Part shown: piece after piece, positions 8,381-17,159 of the stretch
Layout of the letters: every line of letters begins with the position of its first letter
Position numbering within the stretch: the first letter of the stretch is position 1
Assembly: GCA_021823625.1 (NCBI GenBank)
Contig: JAKANS010000026.1
Location: 1 to 43,992, forward strand
DNA length: 43,992 bases
From: a bacterium
GTDB lineage: Bacteria; Verrucomicrobiota; Verrucomicrobiia; Limisphaerales; J093
Direction: 5' to 3'
Made by a program: the position numbers and the translations under genes
The notes under the pieces: model-generated
Database searches by the model: none
Told to the model about the DNA's origin: nothing
The model's input: only the letters and a program-made list of their open reading frames with translations

Positions 8381-10258
8381 GTGAAAAGACCGACCACAAC
8401 CCCGGCCACCCACAACGCAAATCCTCCCGCCGCCCCGCCACTGCCCGGAACCGCCGCCGCCAGGCCGTCTGCGCACCCGGGCATGGGCAGCATCCTGCTT
8501 GAAGATGGCGCGGCGTTTCGGGTCTGGGCACCGTTCGCCGACGCCGTCGCAGTCGCGGGCACCTTCAACGCCTGGTCCACCACGGCCAATCCCCTCGCCA
8601 ACGAGGGCAACGGCTGCTGGTCGGCCGACCTCCGCGGGCCGAAGGTGGGTGACCAGTACAAGCTCGTGATTCGCCGCAATGCCGATTTGCTTTGGAAAAC
8701 CAACCCTTACGCGCGCGAAGTCACCGGCTCGACCGGCAACGCGGTCATTCATGATCGCGACTTCGACTGGACCGGCGACCAATTCACCATGCCACCCTGG
8801 AACGAGCTGGTGGTCTATGAAATGCACGTGGGCACCTTCAACGACCTGCCCACGCCAGGGCCGGGAACCTTCGCCGACGTAATCCTCAAACTTCCGTACC
8901 TGCGCGACCTCGGCGTCAACGCCGTCGAGATCATGCCCGTCCTCGAATTCCCGATGAGCTATTCCTGGGGCTACAACCCGTCGCACCCATTCGCCGTCGA
9001 GACCTCGCTCGGCGGGCCACAGGGCCTGCAGAATTTCGTAAAGGCCGCCCACCAACACGGCATCGCCGTCATCATGGACGTGGTTTACAACCACTTCGGC
9101 CCCGGCGACCTCGACCTCTGGCGCTTCGATGGCTGGTCGGAGCCAGGCCACGATGGCGGCATCTACTTTTACGGCGGCGACCGCGCCCGGACGCCTTGGG
9201 GCGACACCCGCCCCGATTACGGCCGGCCGGAGGTGCGGCAATTCCTGCGCGACAACGCGCTTCAATGGCTCCACAAGTTCCGCGTGGACGGCCTGCGCTT
9301 CGACGCGACGGCGTACATCCGGAACATTTACGGGAACAACAACGATGGCTGGAACGACATTCCGGACGGCTGGTCGCTCCTGCAGTGGCTCAACAACGAG
9401 GTCGCCGCCTCCCAGCCTTGGAAGATCACCATCGCCGAAGATCTGCGGAACAACGAATGGATCACCCAGGAGACCGGCGGCGGCGGGGCGGGCTTCGGTT
9501 CGCAGTGGGACGCCGAGTTCGTCCATCCGGTGCGCGACGCGTTGCTCGCGCAGAACGACTCCGACCGCGATATGGCCGCGGTTCGACGCGCCATTGAAAA
9601 CCGCAATGGCGCCGATGCGTTCCGGCGCGTCATTTACACCGAGTCGCACGACGAAGACGCCAACGGACACCTGCGGATTCCGTCCGAGATCTGGCCCGGC
9701 AACGCGGGCAGCTACTTTTCGCGGAAGCGCTCCACCTTGGGCGCGGCGCTCGTTTTTACCGCGCCGGGCATCCCGATGATCTTCCAGGGCCAGGAGTTTC
9801 TCGAAGACGAGTACTTCCGCGACGATGACCCGCTGGATTGGTCAAAGGCGCAAACCTACCAGGGCATCCGGCAGCTCTACACCGACCTGATGCGGCTGCG
9901 GCGAAACTGGTTCAACCACACCCGCGGGCTGCGCGGGCAGCACGTCCACGTGCATCACGTGAACCCGGCGGACAAGGTGATTGCCTTCCACCGTTGGGAG
10001 CAAGGCGGGCCGGGCGACGACGTGGTGGTGTTGCTCAACTTCGCCAACCGCGGCTACGCGGATTACCGCATCGGCCTCCCGCGACCGGGCCTGTGGCGGG
10101 TGCGCTTCAACAGCGATTGGAACGGCTACAGCGCCGACTACAACAACTGGGGCAGCTACGACGCGCGGGCCGAGGAAGTCGGTCGCGACGGCATGCCCTG
10201 CCAGGGCTCTCTCGGGCTCGGCCCGTACAGCGCCGTGATCCTGTCCCAAGATCCGTGA
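8381..10258 (+). CDS. GH13 alpha-glucan enzyme (branching-enzyme type, CBM48 + GH13)
   Basis: About 625 residues from a GTG at 8381, with GAGG 12 nt upstream; an ATG at 8483 is an alternative start. After a Pro/Ala-rich N-terminus comes a CBM48/isoamylase-N-like beta sandwich (AFRVWAPFADAVAVAGTFNAW), then a GH13 barrel. All four conserved regions are present: DVVYNH (Asp233), GLRFD with nucleophile Asp308, IAEDL with acid/base Glu353, and SHD with Asp424. The order and the C-terminal all-beta domain fit 1,4-alpha-glucan branching enzymes or malto-oligosyltrehalose trehalohydrolases; I cannot separate these with certainty. No export signal is clear, so a role in cytoplasmic glycogen or trehalose metabolism is likely. 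Convergent with the rhamnosidase gene. Confidence 0.88.
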   Translation: MKRPTTTPATHNANPPAAPPLPGTAAARPSAHPGMGSILLEDGAAFRVWAPFADAVAVAGTFNAWSTTANPLANEGNGCWSADLRGPKVGDQYKLVIRRNADLLWKTNPYAREVTGSTGNAVIHDRDFDWTGDQFTMPPWNELVVYEMHVGTFNDLPTPGPGTFADVILKLPYLRDLGVNAVEIMPVLEFPMSYSWGYNPSHPFAVETSLGGPQGLQNFVKAAHQHGIAVIMDVVYNHFGPGDLDLWRFDGWSEPGHDGGIYFYGGDRARTPWGDTRPDYGRPEVRQFLRDNALQWLHKFRVDGLRFDATAYIRNIYGNNNDGWNDIPDGWSLLQWLNNEVAASQPWKITIAEDLRNNEWITQETGGGGAGFGSQWDAEFVHPVRDALLAQNDSDRDMAAVRRAIENRNGADAFRRVIYTESHDEDANGHLRIPSEIWPGNAGSYFSRKRSTLGAALVFTAPGIPMIFQGQEFLEDEYFRDDDPLDWSKAQTYQGIRQLYTDLMRLRRNWFNHTRGLRGQHVHVHHVNPADKVIAFHRWEQGGPGDDVVVLLNFANRGYADYRIGLPRPGLWRVRFNSDWNGYSADYNNWGSYDARAEEVGRDGMPCQGSLGLGPYSAVILSQDP

Positions 10259-10282
10259 AGCCGGCTCGGCCAGCCACGCCCA

Positions 10283-13189
10283 TCACCGGGCCAGCGGCGC
10301 GGCAAATCGATAAGTTCCCGATCCGATGCCGATCATCAGCCGATCGCCTTGACGGCCGAGGACCTTCGCGCCTTTCGCCTTTTTCAACTGCCGGCCGCTC
10401 TCCGTCACGGACTTCGCGTCCGCCGCGGGCAGGTAAACCGTGCCGGTGGTGTTGGCCGGAATGGTAACCGCCAATTCGAACCGGCCGTCCTCCACCCGCC
10501 AGCGGCTGACGATGCGGCCGTGCAGAGAGTCGTACCGCGCGTGGACCCACGAGATCGTGGGGTTCTCCGGGTTGCTGCCCGGCGTGGGCGGCGAGGGCCG
10601 GATCACAATGCGCTGGTAGCCGGCGCCATCCGTGTCGATGCCGGCTAGCGTGCGGAACATCCACTCGCACACCGCACCGAACGAGTAATGCGCGAAGCTG
10701 TTCATGCTGGCGTTCTGGTTGCCCGCCGTGCCGTTGAAACCGTGCTCCTTGGTGAAGCTGTCCCAACGCTCCCAAATCGTGGTGGCGCCGTTCTCGACTT
10801 CGTAGCCCCAGGACGGAAACCGCCGGCTTTGCAGCAGGCGCACGGCGAGATCGTTCTGGCCCACGCCGGAAAGTGCCGGCAGCAACGGGCGCGTGCCCAA
10901 GAACCCCGTTGCCATGCGTGTGTCGTGATCGCGGATCTTCTGCGCGAGACGCTGGCCAGCCGCGGCGCGGAGGTTCTCCGGCACCAAGCCAACGTACAGC
11001 GCGAGCGCGTAAGCCGTTTGCGTGTCCACGCTCAACGCGCCGTCCGGGCCAAGATACTTCTTCGCAAATGCGGCTTGGATGCGGCCAAACAACTCACGGT
11101 ACGCCGCAGCTTCAGTGTCGCGGTCCAGCGCGGCGGCCATTTCGCTCATGAGACTCGCCGTGTAAGCGAAATACGCGGTGTCGAGGTAGTCGATCGGCGT
11201 CGATTCGTTCTGGTTGAGCCAGTCGCCCCACGTGTTCGCGTCCGGCAATTGCACGCCGAGGAAATCCTTCGCGCTGGCTTTGCGCCATTCCATGAAGCGC
11301 GTCAGAGACGGCCAATGCTGTTCGAGCACGCGCGTGTCGCCGTAGGCCTTCCACACCGTCCACGGCACGATGATGCCGGCGTCGGTCCACGCGGTGGCGA
11401 AGGCCTTGCCGTGCTGGAACGGCCACGGGCAGTAATCGGGAAACGCGCCGCTGGGCAATTGCGCTTCCTCCACCTCGCGCAGCCATTTGGTGAAGAATGC
11501 CGCGACGTCGGCGTTGTAAGTGGCGGTGCGCGCATAAATCTGCGCGTCGCCCATCCAGCCGAAGCGCTCGTCGCGTTGCGGGCAGTCGGTGGGCAATTCG
11601 ATGAAGTTCGCGCGCTGCGTCCAGACCACGTTCTTGAAAAGCTGGTTCACCATCGGGTCCGAACAGGAGAAACTGCTGGTCGCTGGCGTATCGGATTGCA
11701 GCACGATGCCGGTGATTGCATCCAGGCCCGGCTTGCCGGGAAAGCCGCTGACTTCCACGTAGCGGAAACCGTGGAAGGTGAAGCGCGGAACGTAAGTCTC
11801 GCCGTCCGGATCGCCGCGCAAGACGTACACGTCGGTGGCCCGCGCCTTGCGGAGATTCTCGGTCATGAGCCGGCCGTCGGGATGAAGCATCTCGCCGTGG
11901 CGGAGCTGGATTCGCCTCCCCGCCGGGCCGCGCACCTTGAGGCGGACTACGCCGGCGAAATTCTGGCCGAGATCAAAGATGGCCGTGCCATCGTCGCGGT
12001 GGGTGACGGTCCGGGCGGGCAGTTCCTTGAAGAACCGGACCGGCGGCGCGGGGTAGGCCTCCAGCTTCGCGGGTTTGATGAAGCCAAATTCCTCCTCGCG
12101 CGTGCCGCCACCGTCGCTGAAGGGCGCCTTCACGCTGCCGTTGTCCTCGGCGCGGATGGCGGACTCCCAGTGCCAGGCGGGGTCAGGGCGGGGGGCTTGC
12201 AGCGGCGCGGACGCGGGCCGGCACCAGTTCGCATCGGCTCGCCGGGCGTCGTACGCCTCGCCCATTAGAAAATCCGCCTCGCGATATGGCCCGTCGCCGC
12301 TCACCTGCCAGGTCGCGTCCGTGCCGACCACCTGGCGCGAGCCGTCGTCGTATTCGATTTCGAGCTGGGCCAGCAGGGCGGGTGTCTTGCCGTAGGTGTC
12401 GCGGCCGGTCTTGTTCGGTCCGTAACCCACCAGCAATCCGTAGCCGAGGTACCCAGCGTACCAACCATCCGCCACCACTGCGCCCAGCGCGTTGGTGCCC
12501 GGCCGCACCAGCCCGGTCACGTCGTAAGCCTGGTAATAAACGCGCTTCCGATAGTCCGTCCAACCCGGCGCGAAGAAGCGCTCGCCGACGCGGCGCCCGT
12601 TCAGTTGCGCTTCGTAAATCCCCAGCGCGGTCGCGTACAACGTGGCGCGGCGGACCGCCTTTTCGCCGGCCGCGAACTCCTTGCGATAATACCTCGCCGG
12701 CGGCAAACGGAGTTTGTTGGGGTCGGTCGGCAGCGGCGTTGAGTCGCGGAAACTGATCCACTGCGCCTGCCAATCCGCGGGCTGGAGCAGCCCCATCGTC
12801 CACGAACCGGGATCGCTCCAGCGCGACGCCTGCCCTTTCCTGTCCCAAGTCCTGACCTTCCAGAAACAGCGTTGGCGCGACTCGAGTGGCTGTCGGCCAC
12901 CATAGACAATCTGGGTGGTGCGATCGCCGGGGACCTTGCCGCTGTCCCACAAATCGCCGCGGTCGGCGCCCAGCAACGTGCGCGAACTCGCCACCAGGAT
13001 GCGGTAGGCGGTCTGGCGTTGACCGCGCGCGTCCGACTCGACCTGCCAGAACAGCCGCGGCGCGGGCGTGTCGATGGCGGTGGGATTATCGAGGTATTCG
13101 CAGCGCAGGCTGGTGATCGACAACGGCTCAGCCTGGGCAAAGCCAGCCAGGCAGGTCAGGACCAGCGGGAGAAAAAGGTGTCTTTTCAT
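10283..13189 (-). CDS. Exported alpha-L-rhamnosidase (GH78)
   Basis: 968 residues from the ATG at 13189, which opens a clear signal peptide (MKRHLFLPLVLTCLAGFAQA); the extra ten residues of a longer reading are not supported. The N-terminal Ig-like domain (SITSLRCEYLDNPTAIDTPAPRLFW) and the Bac_rhamnosid_N-type beta domain precede an (alpha/alpha)6 barrel. The GH78 signature CPQRDERFGWMGDAQ is intact; Glu541 sits at the position of the proposed general acid. It would release terminal L-rhamnose from plant or algal glycans in the periplasm or outside. It lies among other glycan-related genes (GH13, DUF2961/GH172). Confidence 0.93.
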   Translation of the reverse strand: MKRHLFLPLVLTCLAGFAQAEPLSITSLRCEYLDNPTAIDTPAPRLFWQVESDARGQRQTAYRILVASSRTLLGADRGDLWDSGKVPGDRTTQIVYGGRQPLESRQRCFWKVRTWDRKGQASRWSDPGSWTMGLLQPADWQAQWISFRDSTPLPTDPNKLRLPPARYYRKEFAAGEKAVRRATLYATALGIYEAQLNGRRVGERFFAPGWTDYRKRVYYQAYDVTGLVRPGTNALGAVVADGWYAGYLGYGLLVGYGPNKTGRDTYGKTPALLAQLEIEYDDGSRQVVGTDATWQVSGDGPYREADFLMGEAYDARRADANWCRPASAPLQAPRPDPAWHWESAIRAEDNGSVKAPFSDGGGTREEEFGFIKPAKLEAYPAPPVRFFKELPARTVTHRDDGTAIFDLGQNFAGVVRLKVRGPAGRRIQLRHGEMLHPDGRLMTENLRKARATDVYVLRGDPDGETYVPRFTFHGFRYVEVSGFPGKPGLDAITGIVLQSDTPATSSFSCSDPMVNQLFKNVVWTQRANFIELPTDCPQRDERFGWMGDAQIYARTATYNADVAAFFTKWLREVEEAQLPSGAFPDYCPWPFQHGKAFATAWTDAGIIVPWTVWKAYGDTRVLEQHWPSLTRFMEWRKASAKDFLGVQLPDANTWGDWLNQNESTPIDYLDTAYFAYTASLMSEMAAALDRDTEAAAYRELFGRIQAAFAKKYLGPDGALSVDTQTAYALALYVGLVPENLRAAAGQRLAQKIRDHDTRMATGFLGTRPLLPALSGVGQNDLAVRLLQSRRFPSWGYEVENGATTIWERWDSFTKEHGFNGTAGNQNASMNSFAHYSFGAVCEWMFRTLAGIDTDGAGYQRIVIRPSPPTPGSNPENPTISWVHARYDSLHGRIVSRWRVEDGRFELAVTIPANTTGTVYLPAADAKSVTESGRQLKKAKGAKVLGRQGDRLMIGIGSGTYRFAAPLAR

Positions 13190-13326
13190 GACGGGCAACG
13201 CGCCGCAGCTTGGCGACAAATGCCAGCGCGTTCAACACCGGTGTGGCTGGCGTTGGGAGGCTGCGTGAAGCCTGATCGCGGAACCAGCCCAGCTTTTCTC
13301 TATCGCCAGCGAGGGGCGTAGGATCG

Positions 13327-13653
13327 TCACGCAGCGGCGGCTTCAGTCAGGGGCAGCAGCGGACACCGACGCACGGTGCGGGCGATGCGCTCCTCGGTCT
13401 CGTCGGCAGCGATGGCCAAATCGTAATGGCTCTGCAGATCCAGCCACCAGCCGGGGCGCGTGCCAAAGTAGCGCGAAAGACGCAAGGCCGTGTCGGCCGT
13501 GATGGAACGCTGACCCCGCACGATGTGGTTGATACGGATGGGCGTCACCCCCAGGGCCTTTGCCAACGCCGTCTGGCTGAGACCTAGCGGCTCCAGAAAG
13601 TCTTGGAGCAGAATCTCACCGGGATGCACCGGTGGCAGTTTTTTCGTCTTCAT
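13327..13653 (-). CDS. higA: HigA-type antitoxin (XRE HTH)
   Basis: 108 residues starting at the ATG at 13653 (MKTKKLPPVHPGEILLQDFL). The helix-turn-helix (SQTALAKALGVTPIRINHIV) and the HPGEIL start are typical of HigA antitoxins, which neutralise HigB and repress their own promoter. The start lies 4 bp after the HigB stop on the same strand, giving the toxin-first order typical of higBA. The C-terminal part after WWLDLQ is also as in the family. Confidence 0.92.
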   Translation of the reverse strand: MKTKKLPPVHPGEILLQDFLEPLGLSQTALAKALGVTPIRINHIVRGQRSITADTALRLSRYFGTRPGWWLDLQSHYDLAIAADETEERIARTVRRCPLLPLTEAAAA

Positions 13654-13657
13654 GACT

Positions 13658-13939
13658 TCAATGATAATCCACAATTTCCACGTCGTGCGCGTCTTCGCCC
13701 TGCCAGCAGAAGCAAATCCGATACTGGTCGTTGATGCGGATGCTGTGCTGCCCGGCGCGGTCGCCTTTGAGGGCCTCCAGGCGGTTGCCAGGCGGCACTT
13801 GGAGATCGCGCAGTTCCCGCGAGCGATCCAGTTGGGTGAGCTTGCGTAACGCCACGCGTTCAATCTGCGGAGGCAGGCCGTGGTCGCGCCAGCGCTGCCA
13901 CAACCGCTCCGTTTTCCGACAGGCAAAGCTCGCGATCAC
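13658..13939 (-). CDS. higB: HigB-type toxin (RelE superfamily)
   Basis: 93 residues with a GTG start at 13939 (an out-of-frame ATG lies just upstream). Family features are the VPPGNRLEALKGDRAGQHSIRINDQYRICF core and the C-terminal VEIVDYH, with the basic and His residues expected of ribosome-dependent mRNA interferases. Full length for the family and directly upstream of HigA. The module looks intact and is inserted between GH78 and the DUF2961 gene. Confidence 0.92.
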   Translation of the reverse strand: MIASFACRKTERLWQRWRDHGLPPQIERVALRKLTQLDRSRELRDLQVPPGNRLEALKGDRAGQHSIRINDQYRICFCWQGEDAHDVEIVDYH

Positions 13940-14072
13940 CGCGCCACCATATCGCGCAACGATATGATGTCAACGACGTGGGTGATCGAGACCGCTTGGG
14001 AGCGTTGACTGCTGAGGCCTCGGTCTCAAACCAAGGCTTCAAGTGCGAGCCCCTCCCGGTTAGATTGCCGCC

Positions 14073-16115
14073 ATGCAAACCACCTACTCGGTTGTTCGCC
14101 CACGCGGTGCGATGACAACCTCCGGGCAACGAACTCGGTGGCAACTCCGCGCTGTCGCCTGGCAACTGTTGGCCGCGGCGCTCGTCGGTTTCCCCGCTTG
14201 GGCCGCGGACGCCCCGTTGCTCGGCTGGGAAACCCTCGCCCGGCCGGATCGGCTCGCGGAGTTCAAGCCGACGGTCGAGGTTGGCTCCATTTCCAGCTAC
14301 GACCGCACGGGCGGCAACGACGACGGCTTCTCCGGCAAAAACTCCTTCGTTCGCAAAGAGGCCGACGGTCTGGTCATCGCCGACCTGTCCGGGCCGGGCG
14401 TCATTTACCGCCTCTGGACGCCGACGCCCACGGACGACTGGATGGAGTTTTACTTCGACGGCGAGGCGCAACCGCGCCTCCGCGTGCGTTTCCGCGATCT
14501 GTTTTTGGAGCGGACCGAGCCGTTCGTGAAGCCGCTGGTCGGCTACGGCGTGGGCGGGTTTTTCAGTTACGTGCCGCTGCCGTTCGCGAAGTCGTGCAAA
14601 GTGCTGGTGCGCGCGAGCCGCGTGCAGTTTTACCAGATCAACTTCGCCCGCTACGCACCGGGAACGCCGATCCAGACCTACGCGGCCGCCGCCGATCCGG
14701 TCACCGCATCGCAGGAGGCGAAGGCCAAAGAGTTGTTCGGCCTCAGCGGTCAGGACCTCACCCGCTTCACCGCGCCGCCGGGCAGTCGGGTGGAAACCGC
14801 GCGCCAGCGTGTGACGATTCCCGGCGGGCGAAGCGCCGTTTTGTTCGAGCGCAAAAAGGCGGGGCGCATCGTAGGCCTGCGGCTCTCGCCGGCGGACGCG
14901 TTGGTCGGCAAAGCGCGCGATCTGGTCCTGCGGATTTCGTTCGATGGCGCGGAACCGTCCGTGCTCTGCCCAGTCGGCGACTTCTTCGGCTTTGCCTGGG
15001 GCGAACCGGCGATGCGCTCGCTCCTGATCGGCGCCACGAGCCGCGACGCCTATTGCTACTTCCCGATGCCGTTCGATCGCGCGGCCAAGATCGAGCTGGT
15101 CTCGGAAAAGCCGGCCGCCGAAAGCGTGGACGTGGCGGCGGAGGTGGCATTCACCGCCGCCCCGCGACGCGCGAACGAAGCCCGCTTCGGCGCCGTCTGG
15201 CGGCGCGAGAACCCGACCCAGATTGGCCAGCCATTCACCTTTCTCGACACCAAAGGGCACGGCCACCTCGTTGGGTTTGTGCTCCAGGCGCAAGGGATGA
15301 CCAGCGGGCAGACGCTTTTTTTCGAAGGCGACGACGAGACCTGGATCGACGGCAAACTGGCCGTGCACGGCACCGGCTCGGAGGACTTCTTCAACGGCGG
15401 CTGGTACGACGTGCCGGATCGTTGGGAAAAGCGGTTGAGCTTTCCGCTGAGTGGCTGCCTGGGCTACCAGAAACATCTCAGCCGGACGGGCGGTTACCGC
15501 TTGTTGCTCGGCGACGCCTACAGCTTCGGCGAATCCATGCGCCAGACCATCGAACACTCGGGCACCGGCAACGACATCCCGACCGACTACGCCGCGGTAA
15601 CTTACTTCTACGCTGAAAAACCGGCCGCGGCCGCGCTCCCGCCAGCCACGCAGCGGGCGGTGGCGGACTTGAAGGAACTGGTCTTTCCGGCTTGGTGGGA
15701 AATCCCGATCCACGCGTTTCCGTTCGAGGGGACGACACTGACCCGCAAGGCCACCAAGTTCGGCAACGAGGAAGTGCGGTTCCTCTCCGTGCGCGGCGGA
15801 GCGCCGGATTGGGTCGGGCCGCCATACTTGTGCGTTACTTGCCACGTGCCGGCCGCGGGCCGATACGCCATCGCCATCGAAACGCTGCGCGGTCCCGAGC
15901 AAGGCCAGGTGCAATTGTTCCAAGACGAGGTGCCGGTGGGCGAGCCGGCGGACCTGTACGCCGAGGCGCTCGCCAAGAGCGGACGCCTGGAACTCGGCAC
16001 GATCCAGCTCCAGGCCGGCGACAATCCGATCATGCTCAAACTGGTGGGGAAAAACGCAAAATCAGCCAGCGTGGGCTTGGACCTGATTCAAGTCATCTGC
16101 CGACGAGTCGAGTAG
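14073..16115 (+). CDS. Exported DUF2961 / GH172-family protein
   Basis: 680 residues. A hydrophobic leader (AVAWQLLAAALVGFPAWA) indicates export; the ATG at 14073 is used, although the ATG at 14112 would give a tighter signal peptide. The double-jelly-roll DUF2961 core is visible from SSYDRTGGNDDG through GVIYRLWTPTP, and the conserved acidic motif GSEDFFNGGWY lies near residues 435-445. DUF2961 proteins form glycoside hydrolase family GH172, in which characterised members act on fructofuranosyl or D-arabinofuranosyl bonds; the substrate here is unknown. A C-terminal beta-sandwich (~560-680) may bind carbohydrate. Same neighbourhood as GH78. Confidence 0.85.
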   Translation: MQTTYSVVRPRGAMTTSGQRTRWQLRAVAWQLLAAALVGFPAWAADAPLLGWETLARPDRLAEFKPTVEVGSISSYDRTGGNDDGFSGKNSFVRKEADGLVIADLSGPGVIYRLWTPTPTDDWMEFYFDGEAQPRLRVRFRDLFLERTEPFVKPLVGYGVGGFFSYVPLPFAKSCKVLVRASRVQFYQINFARYAPGTPIQTYAAAADPVTASQEAKAKELFGLSGQDLTRFTAPPGSRVETARQRVTIPGGRSAVLFERKKAGRIVGLRLSPADALVGKARDLVLRISFDGAEPSVLCPVGDFFGFAWGEPAMRSLLIGATSRDAYCYFPMPFDRAAKIELVSEKPAAESVDVAAEVAFTAAPRRANEARFGAVWRRENPTQIGQPFTFLDTKGHGHLVGFVLQAQGMTSGQTLFFEGDDETWIDGKLAVHGTGSEDFFNGGWYDVPDRWEKRLSFPLSGCLGYQKHLSRTGGYRLLLGDAYSFGESMRQTIEHSGTGNDIPTDYAAVTYFYAEKPAAAALPPATQRAVADLKELVFPAWWEIPIHAFPFEGTTLTRKATKFGNEEVRFLSVRGGAPDWVGPPYLCVTCHVPAAGRYAIAIETLRGPEQGQVQLFQDEVPVGEPADLYAEALAKSGRLELGTIQLQAGDNPIMLKLVGKNAKSASVGLDLIQVICRRVE

Positions 16116-16195
16116 CAGACGGCGCTCAGGCGATCACGCCTTTCGCGCCTTGCTTGCCAGCGGCAGTGCGAGCGCGAGCGAAACCGCCCCCAAGC

Positions 16196-16927
16196 TTAAA
16201 TCTCGCCGCCCCAAACATCGGCAATACGCCCGCCGCCAGCCGGTGGGGCATTCGGCAGGGCAGACTCGATGCGTGCCAGATTGCCGGCGGCCGCCGGGAG
16301 AATCGACAAGATCGTGGCGGCGACCGTGGTTTCCAGTTTCAACTGACCCTCCGCTCCCAAGTGGACGTGACCGCTGGCGTCTCTGATCCGGAGCGCGAAC
16401 TTGTGGTCGGCGATTTCCATTATGCGCTTGTTGGCTTGCCCATCCGGGCCGGTCGTTTCACAAAGCCAGCGTCCCTGAAAATCACGGAGACTGAGGGGAT
16501 GCGCCGTTTCGGCGGTGGCTGGCGACTCCGGCGGGACGCCGCACCGCCACGGACGCGCGGAGGCCACGCGAGCGTGTGCTTCGGCCGCGGCCGGGTGGTT
16601 GGTCTCCAGGCGCATCAAGCCAAGCGCCAGCAGGTAAATGCCCCAAAAAGCCGCAAAGCTGACCCCCGCCATCCAGAGGCGTTGGTGCGGGTTCAGGTCC
16701 GCTCTCGCCGCCTGCGCCATGGTCAAACCCGCAAGCGCAAAGACCCCGGAAACCGGCATCGCCCTCCAGTTCCAACGCCGGGCGGCGCCCATGATCACGC
16801 CCGTGACGACCGCGGCGGTGATCGTGCCGAGGATACTGAAGAGGGCCGTCAGAAGCGCGACTATAACCAACAGCAACCCCCACAATGCAAGTTGCTTGGC
16901 GGCCGTTCTGAGCGCTGAAAAGCTCAT
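16196..16927 (-). CDS. Hypothetical membrane protein with soluble C-terminal domain
   Basis: 243 residues. Four hydrophobic segments lie in the first ~110 residues (for example LWGLLLVIVALLTALFSILG and GVSFAAFWGIYLLALGL). The C-terminal ~100 residues are soluble with alternating strands (FQGRWLCETTGPDGQANKRIMEI, FALRIRDASGHVHLG), resembling a small lipocalin-like or NTF2-like sandwich, but I cannot name the family. ATG at 16927. It is convergent with the DUF2961 gene, whose end lies 80 bp away. Function unknown. Confidence 0.65.
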   Translation of the reverse strand: MSFSALRTAAKQLALWGLLLVIVALLTALFSILGTITAAVVTGVIMGAARRWNWRAMPVSGVFALAGLTMAQAARADLNPHQRLWMAGVSFAAFWGIYLLALGLMRLETNHPAAAEAHARVASARPWRCGVPPESPATAETAHPLSLRDFQGRWLCETTGPDGQANKRIMEIADHKFALRIRDASGHVHLGAEGQLKLETTVAATILSILPAAAGNLARIESALPNAPPAGGGRIADVWGGEI

Positions 16928-17104
16928 GGCTCCACTTTGATACTGGAGAACTGGGAAACTAATACCAAGCCAAGTCTGATGCCGTCAAGCGTTTCGCAGT
17001 CCCGCGCCTCCTGCTGGCCGCAAACCAACGACCGCGGCGCAAACAGCCCGTTCAAGAAGTCACCCGGTAGGGCACCGGGCCGGCAAGATCGCCGCTTCCC
17101 CTTG

Positions 17105-17134
17105 AAAACGGCAGGCCGCGTGGCCTCACGCGGC
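17105..17134 (-). terminator. Candidate terminator behind the TolB-like gene
   Basis: A perfect 8-bp stem (GCCGCGTG at 17115-17122, CACGCGGC at 17127-17134) with a 4-nt loop. On the minus strand it is followed after about six bases by TTTT, and it lies 26 bp past the TolB-like stop codon. The T run is short, so this is only moderately supported. Confidence 0.4.
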
Positions 17135-17159
17135 GGTGGCGGCTGGTTTTGACGGGCAG

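Noticed and set aside
8336..9670. 444-codon minus-strand open frame opposite the GH13 gene
   Set aside because: Same shadow effect; all GH13 catalytic motifs are on the plus strand.
10688..12268. Long plus-strand frame opposite the rhamnosidase
   Set aside because: No recognisable domain; the minus strand encodes a full-length GH78 enzyme.
13860..15923. 687-codon minus-strand frame opposite the DUF2961 gene
   Set aside because: Arg/Glu/Ala-rich shadow that also overlaps HigB; no signal peptide or motif.
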